Positions 11,555 through 22,051 of a stretch of 64,000 bases of DNA are shown here, in pieces. Position 1 is the stretch's first letter. Each line of letters begins with the position of its first letter. The position numbers were made by a program, and so were the translations under genes. Under the pieces are notes generated by a model. That model ran no database searches and was not told the origin of the DNA. It saw nothing but the letters and a program-made list of their open reading frames with translations. Source of the stretch: Rugalucina vietnamica (Eukaryota; Mollusca; Bivalvia; Lucinida; Lucinidae); NCBI GenBank assembly GCA_964017185.1, contig OZ024875.1, positions 28,777,456 through 28,841,455 on the forward strand. Reading direction: 5' to 3'.

Positions 11555-11959
11555 GTATGGTGTGAGGTTTAACGGCGGCTGCACGACAATACAGGACACA
11601 ACATCAGCTGCGCCGTGTCGTGAATTTTAAATACATCGCAGTCTGCCATCAAACATCCCGCGTTAATCACGATAATTCACCAAAAAGTAAAATGATATCT
11701 TAAATCAAGAAAACGACAAAAAAGAATGTTTATTAGTGATTTGGGAAAGTCTTCGATGGAATCAATGCATATTGGTCGTGAAAGTTAAATAATCTTGAAA
11801 TCAGTTATGGTTTCAATAGTCTATAAACGGATGACCTTACTATAAAAGAATAAATCTATAGAAAACAAGTTTATATAGACCTCGTGTCATTGGCAGTAAT
11901 AATGTCAAAACGATAGGACAGCAGGTGCGCCCGAGCCTTTGAAACACACAAGTATTGGT
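11555..11959. other. No feature seen
   Basis: Non-coding sequence between MITE A1 and a diverged retroelement copy. No ORF or repeat partner was recognised. Confidence 0.4.
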
Positions 11960-12600
11960 TAAAAAGGTTAATTGTTCGGTTCTCATAGCGAACTTCTAAC
12001 TAGTCAACGAATCCTCGGGATCAAACATATAAATCGTGAAAGCATCATCGTCAGTCATTATGGTAAATCAAAGTCTATAACTAAAGCCATACGAGTTGCA
12101 TAGCAACTAGAGATCCGCTGGTTACCGAATATCACCAATGAAAATATGGACCAAAAAGAAACACAAGTAGCTCTATAATCCTAGTTTGAAAGCAATAGAC
12201 GAGAGAACTTTGGCCCAAACCCCCGCCCAAACCAACTGATTTAACTCATATAAGCCTGATGTCCTTATTGTGGAACATAGGCAAACAGTATAGCCCCAGA
12301 TGTGACGCCGCAGAACGCGGCGTCTCATCTGGGGCTATTCTGTTTGCTCAGAGAAATGTTATCGATAAATGGAATAATCATTCAAAATCACTCCTGATTG
12401 CTCTATAAACGATAGTGGACTCATTCAAATGATAACGATGGGAAAGTCCATTCGTCAATAAATGGTTATTTAACTTGTTGATGCCATACTGGACCCTGGC
12501 GTGCACTTTAAGATGGCAGCCTAGCGCTATCGATCATGAGTTTGTCAAACATCATGCATGCAGACTGTCGCATCACAATTTAATTCGATAAAAAAGCTGT
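11960..12600 (-). mobile_element. Retroelement 3' end, copy 3 (old, interrupted by a MITE)
   Basis: Diverged but collinear with the minus-strand family at 3687-4420. TTCTAACTAGTCAACGAATC matches the 3' UTR, AACCAACTGA matches before the interruption, and CATGCAGACTGTCGCAT after it matches the coding region near 4400. MITE G1 (12241-12474) sits in the middle and splits the copy. The higher divergence suggests it is older than the copies at 3.7 and 5.6 kb. Confidence 0.6.
12241..12474 (+). mobile_element. MITE family G, copy G1
   Basis: Starts TTAACTCATATAAGCCTGAT and ends near AATGGTTATTTAAC, giving short terminal inverted repeats. The centre is a strong hairpin: AACAGTATAGCCCCAGATG, then GACGCCGC, AGAAC, GCGGCGTC, then CATCTGGGGCTATTCTGTTT. 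Other copies are at 32574-32802 (complete), 24447-24618 (deleted core) and 55613-55795. From memory it resembles a MITE common in bivalve genomes. It lies inside an old retroelement copy. Confidence 0.8.
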
Positions 12601-12679
12601 CAATCAATCGGAGAGGATACTGATTCTGATACGAGTATCTATAGTCTTACTGTATACCCGTACATGTATGTAATGTTTC

Positions 12680-12889
12680 GAGCCTCGTCATAATAATGAA
12701 AAGTTTTTGTCGGAATGTTACTGCACAGCTGGTCAACTTCTTTGCTTTCGCGTTGCAGATAGCGCCATCCCTCTTCTTCTTAAATCCAAAATTCCAAGCT
12801 TCAAGCATTTTTCTCTGTGGTTATGCAGGCCAATTTGTGGAAGAAATGGTCGGAAATCCCGAATATAGGTTTTCTCGTGACGCGGTTCG
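12680..12889 (+). mobile_element. MITE family B, copy B1 (old)
   Basis: Bounded by GAGCCTCGTCATAAT on the left and TTTCTCGTGACGCGGTTC on the right, the inverted termini of family B (GAGCCGCGTCATGAGAAAAC). The interior shares AAATTCCAAGCTTCAAGC and TTTTTCTGTGGTTATGCAG with copies at 15742 and 18707. The short ORFs here are translations of the element, not genes. Confidence 0.65.
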
Positions 12890-12949
12890 TATAATGTATA
12901 CATTGTATTGGTTCCTCGTGTCGCGAGGCGGCTCAAACAGCGCAACAAA

Positions 12950-13583
12950 TTTTCTTAGCTAATTCCTTGTATTTTTTCCTCGCTTACTTATTGGTGCTTC
13001 TGACAGAATCGGATTGACTGCTGGTATAAAACTGCTAGGCTTTATTCTCAGATTCATTTACCAATCTGATTCTGGGAAAATTGTGCCACACATTCAGTTT
13101 GACTACTCTACTAATGATATTGAAAATATTCTTTGATCAATTTACGCTTTCAATAGCGCTGTATTTTAATATTTCAAAGCACATGATATGGAATATTTGA
13201 AGTCGTGACATGCATGTTACGAGTAGACGAATTTAGAAAAGAGAAATACATCTAAGTAAGGACTGATACTTTTTTGTTGATTTAAGATAATAAGGTGCAT
13301 TTTACAAAGACGAGAATTTAAAAAGAAGTAAATGCTATTTTTGTAAATAAAAAAGAAAAAAGAAAGACAAGAAAAAAGTGAGAAAAAAAGAACAGCTAAA
13401 CATAAAGCATTCATAACAAATATGTAAAACACAACAGCGTGTAAATTAAAACTAAAATGTAACACTTAAAAAGAAACAAAAGTTAAAAAATCAAAATGTC
13501 AACAAATTATCTTGACAATTACATCATAAACTGACACATATTATTTTCAAACGCCCTGTTTCTATTTAATTTCCATTGCTAAA
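12950..13583. promoter_or_regulatory. Region upstream of the receptor start codon
   Basis: About 600 bp of unique-looking AT-rich sequence precedes the receptor ATG. It presumably holds the 5' UTR and perhaps the promoter, but I cannot point to a TATA box or initiator with confidence. A purine-rich tract lies at about 13340-13390. An untranslated first exon further upstream cannot be excluded. Confidence 0.3.
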
Positions 13584-13962
13584 ATGGAGGCAATGGAATC
13601 TTTAAACTACAGTTACTTCGATGATATGGATTACGATAACTTATCCAAATTTCTCGAAGAAATGGATTACTCAGAAATGCTCTACATAGGTGAGAGAAAA
13701 GTGGTCCCTCATTGGGAGGCTATCATAAAAATCACGGTGTATGTCGTGATAATCATTGCGGCGATCATAGGTAACGTGTTGATTATCGTGGTTGTCGTAA
13801 AAAACAAGAGGATGAGAACAACGACCAATTTTTTCATCGTGAATCTGGCGGTGGCCGACCTGCTTGTGACGGCGTTCTGCACGTGGGTGCACGTGGTGGA
13901 CAACCTGACAGAGGGCTGGGTGCTTGGGACATTCTTTTGCAAGATGAATTCGTTCACACAAG
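13584..13962 (+). CDS. Class A peptide G protein-coupled receptor, exon 1 of 5 (residues 1-126)
   Basis: Five exons join to a 378-residue seven-helix receptor that should sit in the plasma membrane and signal to G proteins when bound by a neuropeptide. This exon encodes the extracellular N-terminus, TM1 (~46-70, with GNVLI), TM2 (~82-105, FFIVNLAVADLLVT) and the start of TM3. C119 before TM3 is the usual disulfide cysteine. N8 (NYS) and N107 (NLT, loop 1) are N-glycosylation sequons. The N-terminus is acidic with tyrosines at 9, 11, 17, 29 and 34. The start is chosen for its AAAATGG context. The exon ends at a GTAAGT donor, phase 1. Sequence character fits the orexin/allatotropin, NPFF and QRFP-like receptor group. 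I cannot assign the ligand. Confidence 0.92.
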
Positions 13963-14708
13963 GTAAGTGAATGCATTATCTGTATTGTGTACTCGTGTTT
14001 TGTAAAAGCATTACTGGCTTGTTGACTGATTTGTCTGTCGACGCTTGAGCTGAAGATGTGAAAGTCTCTGCAAGTGTGAAAAGCTAATGCACAGATCAGA
14101 TGCAGGGTCGGAAAATACGCACATTGAAATAGTCCAACCTTAAAGCGGATAAGTCGATATTATGTTTTGAAAAAAGTTGTTCTCGTGCAATTTTAAACAA
14201 CTTAGGTACAGCTCTAAATATTCTGGTAAATCATAAATCAGGCGAGTCGAGTAAGCAGCACGTGAAAGGCAAACCAGGACGAAATGTCGCAAGTTTTTCG
14301 GTACACTTCAGTTGCACGCACAATAATTATTAATAATATTACAGTCTGAATACCCTATCACGTGCTACTTTGTGGATTCGCCTGACGTTTGACGCGACGT
14401 GGGTCAAAATCGAGCTGTGATTTTTATAACACTTCCGTTACGTGATTGCATTGATTTTCATACATGTAGAACTTCCGTTACGTCAACAGGTAGGGGTGTC
14501 ATTGCGGCTCGCACAGAGACATGTATTAAACATTACAGGCATTGAGTAAGACCACTCAATTTTATTTACGTCTTTGTTCCATTTCTGTATAAGTACTCAT
14601 ATATATACTCCTTAAAAATCCGGTCACCCAAAGTTGAATTTAAGAATTGCAGAACTTGTACGCATTTTGCATACTTTTGAATAAATACAATCCACACCCT
14701 AAACTATT

Positions 14709-15110
14709 GTAACGAACGGCCGAACAGCAAACCCCGTGGGTGGAAAAGCGTGCTCATCCACCAAGGGTGGTTTATTGCGCTATGTACCCAACACAAAGTT
14801 TCGAGTTTGAAATTTGCACCAATGTATTCTACCAAGGGAGGCTATCCCGTCACATTACTTCCCCTTGCGAGAAGACTCGCCTGGGAACTACTTGGGTAAG
14901 GCAACTCCGGTTTGGCAGTTGTCATCATCCCACCGCTGCCACCAAATGTAACGAACAGCCCAGCCAAGCCACAGCAAAGCCCGTCACTGGAAAAGCAAGC
15001 TCATCCACCAAGGGTGGTTTACTGCGCTATATACCCAACACAAAATTCAAATTCGAAATTTGCACCAACGTATTCTACCAAGGTACCAAGGGAGGCTATC
15101 CCTTGACTAT
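14709..15110 (+). repeat. ~239 bp direct tandem duplication (second copy shortened)
   Basis: GTAACGAACRGCC begins both copies (14709 and 14948). Both continue through CTCATCCACCAAGGGTGGTT, then GCGCTATRTACCCAACACAA, then ATTCTACCAAG. The second copy lacks most of the last third. A 126-codon ORF crosses both copies. The period is not a multiple of three and the repeated peptide changes frame relationship, so I take the ORF as fortuitous. Confidence 0.8.
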
Positions 15111-15290
15111 CAAACTGTGATTATTGTTGTTGTTTTAGGATTTACGTCCCACTTACGGCTAATGTCATGCGGTGACAGGATATACCGAAATTGTTATCTG
15201 AAAGGCTTCTTTATTTCACAGTTTTACGATATAAACATACCTAAATGCACCACACTGGGGATGTTGTAATGTACATAAAGCCTAGTAAAT

Positions 15291-15565
15291 TTATATTACT
15301 GATGGTTCCAAGGTGATACTTCTGTTGTGGTTGTGGTCCTAATTCTTGTATGTTTTGGTGCTATAAATTTTGTGCTGTTTGCACCTTACGAACGTAGTGT
15401 ATTCATATATTTAGTTAAGTTCGGGTAACTTAGTAACCGTCTTTTGGGAACTAGCTGCTCACTCGGCCTACAACATGTTTCCTTAGTGTAAGTATCTTTT
15501 TGTCAATTTAGTTTCTTTCTTTCTGATTGTGCCATTTCCTGACCAATGCCCACTTTTACCTTTCT
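15291..15565 (+). mobile_element. Retroelement 3' UTR fragment
   Basis: Matches the second half of the retroelement 3' UTR: TGGTTCCAAGGTGATACTTC, GTTCGGGTAACTTAGTAACC, AGCTGCTCACTCGG, and a closing CCAATGCCCACTTTTACCTTTC. It is on the plus strand, 5'-truncated and diverged. Confidence 0.6.
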
Positions 15566-15741
15566 AATTCATAATTAGTTTTCACATTTGAAAAAATGCT
15601 GCATCATTTTGATATACATAGTTGTTAAACATGCGCGTTAAAGAAAGTAATTAGCTCCAGCGTTTTAATTAGATTCATTTTCAGACTATATTAAACAGTA
15701 GGAATGACCGGAAATAAACACCATACAAGAAGATTTTATTT

Positions 15742-15990
15742 GAGCCGCTGCATGGGAAAACCAACAGTCTGCATAGGCAAAAACAAAGGCGCAGATCAGC
15801 TTCGCAGTTGCAGTAACTGCGAAGCTGATCAGCGCCTTTGTTTTCGCTACACGGATAGTACATGTACAATATTCTTCTACTTTCTAAATTCAAAATTTCC
15901 AGCCTCTAACCATCTTCTGTGACAGTACAGCCTGGTTTTTGTCGGACTAGGTCGGAAACCCAAATTGTTGGTTTTCTCATGCACAGGCTC
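15742..15990 (-). mobile_element. MITE family B, copy B2
   Basis: Termini GAGCCGCTGCATGGGAAAAC and GGTTTTCTCATGCACAGGCTC are inverted repeats. Near the left end lies a hairpin: AGGCGCAGATCAGCTTCGCA, a short loop, then TGCGAAGCTGATCAGCGCCT. The orientation is opposite to B3. Its short ORFs are translations of the repeat and recur in other copies. Confidence 0.8.
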
Positions 15991-17498
15991 ATTTCACAAT
16001 GAAAATGATGCACGTAGAGAAAGAGCAATTGCAATTTGTACAGGAAATTACCAGCATCGTCATTGATTAGAATCTTTTTCGCAATTAACTGGCAATGTCA
16101 CACTATAAACGGTTATCATATTTTTTCATTTACAAATAGATTAAGTTTATTAAATCTGGTCGTGCAAATAGGGAAATTGTACAAGCACGTGCTTCCAAAG
16201 ATAGGAATGACCAGTAAACCTCAATTGACGCACGTTATTAAAAATTACAAAATCCCCAACATCTTAAAATGGGTATTTGACATCATTGAACAAGGCTGTT
16301 ACTTAATTAAAATCTAGAATGATTTGTTTCACCAAGTTTACCCGCACTAAGAGATGTGTTTGTCCTGCGTGTTTTTGAAAATACTGGTATGAACGACAAG
16401 AAAACGGAGTATACCACCCGGTTAGCGATTTGTTCCCTGGTTTGAGGTAGATTTTTTTAACCCAGTCGATTTTCATTTGAAGATCATGTAATATTATTGT
16501 GGCCCAAGATTGTTCAAAATAGTCCTTTCGTCTTTATTGTTGTCGACAAGGAATGTTATAATATACCACATGCGTATTTGAAAATTTGTCGCATTTAAAC
16601 AAAGAATGTTCGGGATTGACTATAGACCTGCTTCCGTCATCTAAGTTACGTCTTTGGTCGCTCTAGAGAGATCACAGTTGAGATGAAATTCAACAGCTCT
16701 TCACGTTAACTTTGCAGTTTGTCAACATAACCATGCGGTTGCCAGGAATGTCAACAGCAGAGAATGAGGCGCCTCATGAGAAAACCAACAATGTGGTTTC
16801 CGAACATGTCCGACACGAACCGAGCTGTACAAGCACTGACAGTGGCTAGAGGCTTGAAACTTTGGTTTTAGAAAGTATAGGAATTGTACTATCCTTGTAG
16901 CGAAAACAAATGGGCTGTTCAGCTTCGCAGTGATCTGCGTATTTGTTTTCGTCTATGCGAAACATTGGTTTTATCATGACGCGGCTCTAATGCTAGGATA
17001 CAGATATACGTAAAAGTAGCTGTATTAACCGATCGCTTATGTTTTCAAAACTGGCATTCATGTACACGTACCAAACAAAATAAAATAAACTGGACAAGAA
17101 AGATCATGGGCATCACACTGAGAATCATTGTAGTGTACATTTAACAAGTAAAACTTGAGAAAAAGTATATTAACCAAATGACAAAAACCCTTTACGATAT
17201 TCATAAAATAAATTCTATAAGAGAATCAGTAAAAGTTCAATGAAATGCACTAATTCTATAAGCAAAATCTACATTTAGTGAGTCTAGAAAAGATGGTCTG
17301 GCCCTTTATCCAATTTTCTTCTTCAATCTTACGAAGGGGCATAAATCTAGAACACCTATAATTTCATTGCTTGCTTAAGTTTCCTGATTGCAAAGGATGA
17401 TTATTGTTGAGCCATGATCAATAGGTGAGTTTGGATTAAAGAGGCACAGAGGAACTGAAAGATTTCTCATTTAAACAATAACGACTGGGGCCCGTTAC
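15991..17498. other. Intronic sequence; one MITE and nothing else recognised
   Basis: Apart from MITE B3, no gene-like feature. About 17420-17490 is an inverted match of 20530-20590 (AGGCACAGAGGAACTGA and complement), so part of this stretch is an inverted copy of unit 1 flanking sequence. Confidence 0.4.
16766..16986 (+). mobile_element. MITE family B, copy B3
   Basis: Left end GCGCCTCATGAGAAAACCAA and right end GGTTTTATCATGACGCGGCTC are inverted termini. The interior shares CAATGTGGTTTCCGAACATG with B5 and AGAAAGTATAGGAATTGTAC with the other copies. The central hairpin is weakened relative to B2. Confidence 0.78.
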
Positions 17499-17824
17499 CA
17501 TGAGGGTAACATGTCCGTAAAAGATATGCCCCCTTATACCCCACTTTTATAAAGAAAAAACTTGAGTATACATGGGGATACCTATTTTTCTTATTATTGA
17601 TTCAAAACATAGATTGCGAGTACTCGTTAGAACAGCCTCGGTGAGGCGGTTCTAAGGTGTACCGGTACTCGTTAGAACCGCCTAGTTGTGGCGGTTCTAA
17701 CGTGTACCCACAATCTATGTTTTGAGCATAAATATTGAAAACATCAAAATCTTTCCCATGAAATTTTCATTTTTTTACGGCTGAAAAATTTCTCTGTTTA
17801 TTGCATGGGCAAGTTTTCGTAATG
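17499..17824 (+). mobile_element. Palindromic MITE family A, copy A2 (double core)
   Basis: The usual family A ends are present: a damaged left end with AACATGTCCGT, and an intact GGGCAAGTTTTCGTAATG on the right. The palindromic core is doubled. One GTTAGAAC..GGCGGTTCTAA hairpin is followed by a second TACTCGTTAGAACCGCC..GGCGGTTCTAACGTGTACCC hairpin before the outer arm closes. The element is therefore longer than its siblings. Confidence 0.8.
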
Positions 17825-17999
17825 AATATTCCAGTATCTATGGTTCAAACAATTAGGAATTGTACTACCTGCACTGATCGACGATACGATTATTATTCGC
17901 TGCACTACAAAAATAGAAAGAACATTTTCCACTCAAACAAACATCTTACATGTAAGGGTACTTGTATTAGCATTTGTCATGACAAAATAAATCTAACGT

Positions 18000-18350
18000 T
18001 TTCAAATAGAAAAGTGGTTCAGTCAGATAAAGAGCCAGCGCCAATCCTTTCGACACTTATACTCGTACGTTTAAGTGAAGACTATCCGCTTTTTGTAACG
18101 AACAAAAGCGACAATGAACATTTCAGAATATATCAGGTGGCCCATTACATTTGGAGTGTGTGTATTCTTTTCGAAATCAGGCTTTCCCGCAATGGGTTAA
18201 TGTGCTCTTATGTGTGGTTTAATTCTCAGAACAGCTGTATTCAATGATAATACGGGTAATTAACAACAGTAAGCAGGTAGTAGAAACTTTGATAACTTGG
18301 AGGCGGAGAAAGCAATTAGCTTCGCCATAAGAAAACATGTATTGCTTGCT
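18000..18350 (-). repeat. Inverted copy of the head of unit 3
   Basis: Reverse-complement match to about 31440-31690. AATACAGCTGTTCT, AATTAAACCACACATAAGAG, CATTGCGGGAAAGCCTG and TACATGTTTTCTCATGGCGAAG all appear inverted here. It is the only inverted member of a family otherwise repeated in direct orientation. The 148-codon ORF across 17801-18247 is built from this repeat plus the end of MITE A2 and is not a gene. Confidence 0.65.
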
Positions 18351-18706
18351 AAAATACTATGTCATCTTAAATGTACAGCCACCAAACGTGAATCATTACC
18401 ATATCTTGTCGAATAAACTCCAGTTGAAATTCAGATATCCGTTGTGTATCTGTTTTTTTCGAAAGGGTGCGATTTGTATTTTACTACGCTTCAGTCCGAC
18501 ATTGTCATGCAAAATGGGGTTTTGAGTAATGAACTGTTTAAAATACACGTGTACATGTACACAACATTTGCGTGACACCCCAGTTTTGTTCAAATACTGT
18601 TGTGGACAGTTCCCATACCTTGTAAATCTCGAATTCTTGTCTCTTCTACAACCGTTGGCAAATTAAACTGCAATTATATTGACAATGGCAAACTTCAATT
18701 CTACAT

Positions 18707-18947
18707 GAGCCGCCGATCAGAAAATCAACAACCTGCATAATGCGAAATCAAAGGCGCAGATCAGGTGTGTAGTAGCTATACAGCTGATCAGCACCCTTGT
18801 TTTCTCTCGGTACATAGTACAATGCTTCCTCTCACTCAATACAACCTGAAATTTCAAGCCTGTAGCTATTTTTCTGTGGCTGTACAGCTTAGTTTGTGTA
18901 GGACATTGTTGGAAACCCATATTGTTTGGTTTTCTCTTGCGAAGGCC
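18707..18947 (-). mobile_element. MITE family B, copy B4
   Basis: Starts GAGCCGCCGATCAGAAAATC and ends with GGTTTTCTCTTGCGAAGGCCC, a decayed inverted end. The interior shares GGCGCAGATCAG, AATTTCAAGCCTGTAGC and TGTGGCTGTACAG with B2. Same orientation as B2. Confidence 0.7.
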
Positions 18948-18997
18948 CATATTCTTTTACGTTGTCCTCTCAAAAGCGACTTTGTCCTAACTTCCAG

Positions 18998-19229
18998 GGG
19001 CCAGTTGTTCAAAACTTCGTTAGCTTAACGCTGTCGTTAAGCCCTCAATTTGTTAGCTGTATATCGACTTCAAAAGCAAATACACTGTGATTTTTTGTTG
19101 AAAAATGTGAGAATCCTTTGCAATGCAAAGGATTCTCACATTTTTTCAACAAAAAATAACAGCATATTTGTACTATTGCCATTTGAAATTTTAACGAAAC
19201 GACGTCGTTAGTTTTCAACAACTGGGCCC
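18998..19229 (+). mobile_element. MITE family C, copy C1
   Basis: Termini GGGCCAGTTGTTCAAAACTT and GTTTTCAACAACTGGGCCC are inverted repeats. In the centre is a hairpin with ~33 bp arms around TGTGAGAATCCTTTGCA and its complement, flanked by TTTTTTGTTGAAAAA and its complement (about 19090-19157). Copy C2 at 63139-63373 has the same layout. No coding capacity. Confidence 0.82.
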
Positions 19230-19440
19230 AGGTGACGAAAACAAGTGATCCCGATTGCTTTTTTCAAGTGCGATAAAAACGCACGGGAACTCTCTGCTTA
19301 TGGGTACTCTTAATTGACACAGTAAAACATAACGTGGCGTTATGAAATTCCTCCTCCTTGCAGCAGACACGTGAAAAAAATCTTTAAAATTGTTCTTAGA
19401 CTATTTATTTCAGAATTGTTGTACGCTTTGTGTTTCTTTA

Positions 19441-19660
19441 TGTATTGGCTATACTTATATGCGTTTATGGCATCTGTGTGTGGCCTAAATGTTCTGTTCT
19501 GTTCTGTCCATAATACCGGATGAAACTCTGATTGATCGTAGTTAATTTAAATGTGATTGTCGTTCTTTCTTGGTTCACTAAATGTGGATTGTTCATTAGT
19601 GCTATGAAGGCTACATGTACGTTTCCTCATTCTCTTATAGAAACTGTTAAAAAAAACATA
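19441..19660 (+). repeat. Local ~210 bp direct repeat (partner at ~20245-20455)
   Basis: Shares ATCTGTGTGTG, ATAATACCRGATGAA, CACTAAATGTGGATTRTTCA and TGTACGTTTCCTCA with about 20245-20455 in the same order. The two copies flank a SINE and a C/T-rich block, so this looks like a small duplication with later insertions between the copies. Confidence 0.65.
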
Positions 19661-19921
19661 GGCCCTGGAAGGAGGGGGGGTCTCAGTGCCCCGTATATTC
19701 CTAGTAAAGTTTTGGAAACTTATCCCCTAGATTTTGGCAAAAATCACTAAAATATGTATCGAAATATCCCTAAATATCCTCCTTGGGCCTTTCGGTATCC
19801 CATACCCTTTTATTTGTTTGTAAAATATCCCTTATCCCTTTAATTATTTTGTCAATATCCCCATATACCCTTCCAGGGTATAGTTTTGAGTTTTTTATGT
19901 ATTGACTATACTTCTGTGAAG

Positions 19922-20235
19922 CGGGGTCGGATGGGAATATGGGTCCCCGCCGATGGGCTGCTTGTGCCTCCAGGCAAAGCTTCCTGGCTACTGACTTACC
20001 ATCTGATTACTGGTTAACCGCTCAAGTGTGAGCCTGCCCAGGAAAAGTTATTCATGTCAAACTATCCATACATATAAGCCTTGTTGGTTTAGTTGGGTGG
20101 TTATTATTCGAAGCATTTTTTGGATGTCATGACGTCCTAATTTTGGGTAAAAGTCCCATGAAATGGAGGCAGCGTCCTGACATGACCTTTAGCTGTTGAC
20201 TTGGACGTAAAGCATCAATTCAAACAAAACAAAAT
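19922..20235 (+). mobile_element. SINE-like repeat S, copy 2
   Basis: Shares with 62303-62610 a head phrase GGGAATATGGG, TGCCTCCAGGCAAAGCTTC, CTGGTTAACCGCTCA, then TAAGCCTTRTTGG, GTGTCATGACATCCTAAT-like, GGTAAAAGTCCCAT and a tail GGGACGTAAAGCATCAATTC. There is no ORF. The GGTTAACCGCTCA phrase recalls a Pol III box, so tRNA ancestry is possible but unproven. Confidence 0.65.
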
Positions 20236-20639
20236 TCTTCGGTGCATTTCTGTCATCTGTGTGTGTCAAAGACCTATTCATGTTAAGTTCTCTTCTGTCA
20301 ATAATACCAGATGAATCTCTAATTGACCGTAGATAATTTAAATGGGATTGGTTGTTCTTACTTGATTCACTAAATGTGGATTATTCATAAGTGCTAAGAA
20401 TGCTGCATGTACGTTTCCTCAGTCTCTTATAGAATCTGTTTAATAAATATCGTTACGTTTCTTTTCATTTGATCATCAGTATGCTCTGAATAACTCTTAC
20501 TGATTTCCATAATCTTTCTAGTAGACCGGCCCCAGTCGTTATTGTTTAAATAAGAAATCTCTCAGTTCCTCTGTGCCTCTTTAATCCAAACCCACTTGTT
20601 GCTCATGGCTCAACAATAACTATCTTTGCAATCAGGAAG

Positions 20640-22050
20640 AAGAAGAAACAAAATGGATAAAAAGAAAAGATAGGGTCTGGGGGCAGACTACCCTGGTGGA
20701 AACGTTATCTGATATATCTTTGACTCGAAACAATAGCTCGTCCTTGTGTATGTCTGCGAACAGAACGAGCGTACGGGTCGAATCTTCTTGTTTTGCTTTT
20801 CTTCTCGAGTGGTGCTCAAGCATTTTGTAGATGTCTGGTTTAAGAGGTTTCAATTGTGTAAGAAAATTGACATTTTCTTTTTCTCTGATACCATCTCGTC
20901 TAATTGCGAATATTGATTACTAAAATTAGCCTTAAGAATCTATAATTTCATCAAAGAGTTTTTGATGACTTTATCAAATTTAGGAAATTTGCTTGGAATT
21001 CTTATAACCGTTATGTGGTTGAATTTTCACTTGGAAAACTCATGGTAAGCTAAATGAGTTAGTAATTACCACCATGCTCACCATGATCTTTAATTGGAGA
21101 TTCTTGGAGGCTAAATTTGGATTTAACTTATCAACCTGAACAAACAAGGAAACACACATAGAAGATGAAACCCGTGAAGCTGAGAACTGGTTTATTTCTG
21201 TACTTTGATTTTTCAAATCTCAATAATAGCATAAATATGGGCATACAACTGAACGTGAAAATATCGTTTGTGTAAAGAAAATAGCGAAAATTATAGCTCA
21301 TTTATAAATGAATTGCACCGCACGCGTTATGATGTATTTTGTTCGCATAATAAGAAAACCATTTTGTTGAGTTTTCGACAGCCTCATACAAGTCTGTAAA
21401 TATAAGAGACTTAAAATTCCATAACTCGGAAGAAGATGAACTGTTCTATCCATGACGCTTGTCAGAAAAGCGATTGTGCCACCGCAGATTGGTTCCCTTT
21501 TTTTCGCATCTATGCAAAAAGAGATTTCATGAAACGGCTCAGCGTTTCCTGGAATAATGTTAAATCGCTTTGTTTGTCCTACAAGATGTAGCAGTTGATG
21601 AAATGATTGCACTTAATAAGACTGAATTTATATACAGCACGCATGGCTATTAAGAGGCTTATTATTCGATATTGCACGGTCTTATATAGAGTGAAAGAGC
21701 ACGGTCAATACTAGTTTTCAAGACAATACAACATTCAAAGCTTAGCGGGTCATGGCACGCCAACGATGTCCCTCCCATAAAATGAATACAACGTCACAAC
21801 ATAACATTTGCTGTTAAATGCAACGTAAAGGAAAGGAATCAAACAAGCGAATCTTTGACGGAAAAGATAAACCATTCATACGTAAGATTTGTCGAATGTT
21901 GCAAGCACAAAGCACGATGAAATTATCATTCAGAGTGATTATTGCACAGAAGGCGGTACCAAACATAATGTTTGTATTATCCGTGCAATGTTCAGTAAAG
22001 CACGTCTTCCAGTACTTAGCATTATTGAGATATAGCCTAAATTCAGTCAT
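20640..22050 (+). repeat. Segmental array, unit 1 (partial)
   Basis: Holds the ordered segments seen in all five units. Segment a is TCGAGTGGTGCTCAAGCATT through AAGAATCTATAATTTCATCA (20760-21010). Segment b is GCTTTGTTTGTCCTACAAGA through AGGCTTATTATTC (about 21565-21670). Segment c is TCAGAGTGATTATTGCACAG through TAGCATTATTGAG (21925-22030). The 180-codon ORF over segment c continues into MITE A3 and is not conserved as a reading frame in the other units. Confidence 0.75.
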
Positions 22051-22051
22051 C

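Noticed and set aside
12733-12948. ORF starting in an EPRHEKTYI-type peptide
   Set aside because: That peptide is the known-looking translation of MITE family B ends and recurs wherever the element does; not a gene.
13671-13976. Antisense ORFs of 82-101 codons opposite receptor exon 1
   Set aside because: Shadows of a strongly coding plus-strand exon with membrane-helix composition.
14740-15120. 126-codon ORF with an internal peptide repeat
   Set aside because: It is produced by a 239 bp tandem DNA duplication whose length is not a multiple of three. No domain, and no splice context linking it to the receptor.
17801-18247. 148-codon ORF on the plus strand
   Set aside because: It begins in the right end of MITE A2 and runs through the inverted copy of unit 3 sequence. 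The frame is not kept in the matching region at 31440-31690 and no protein family is recognisable.
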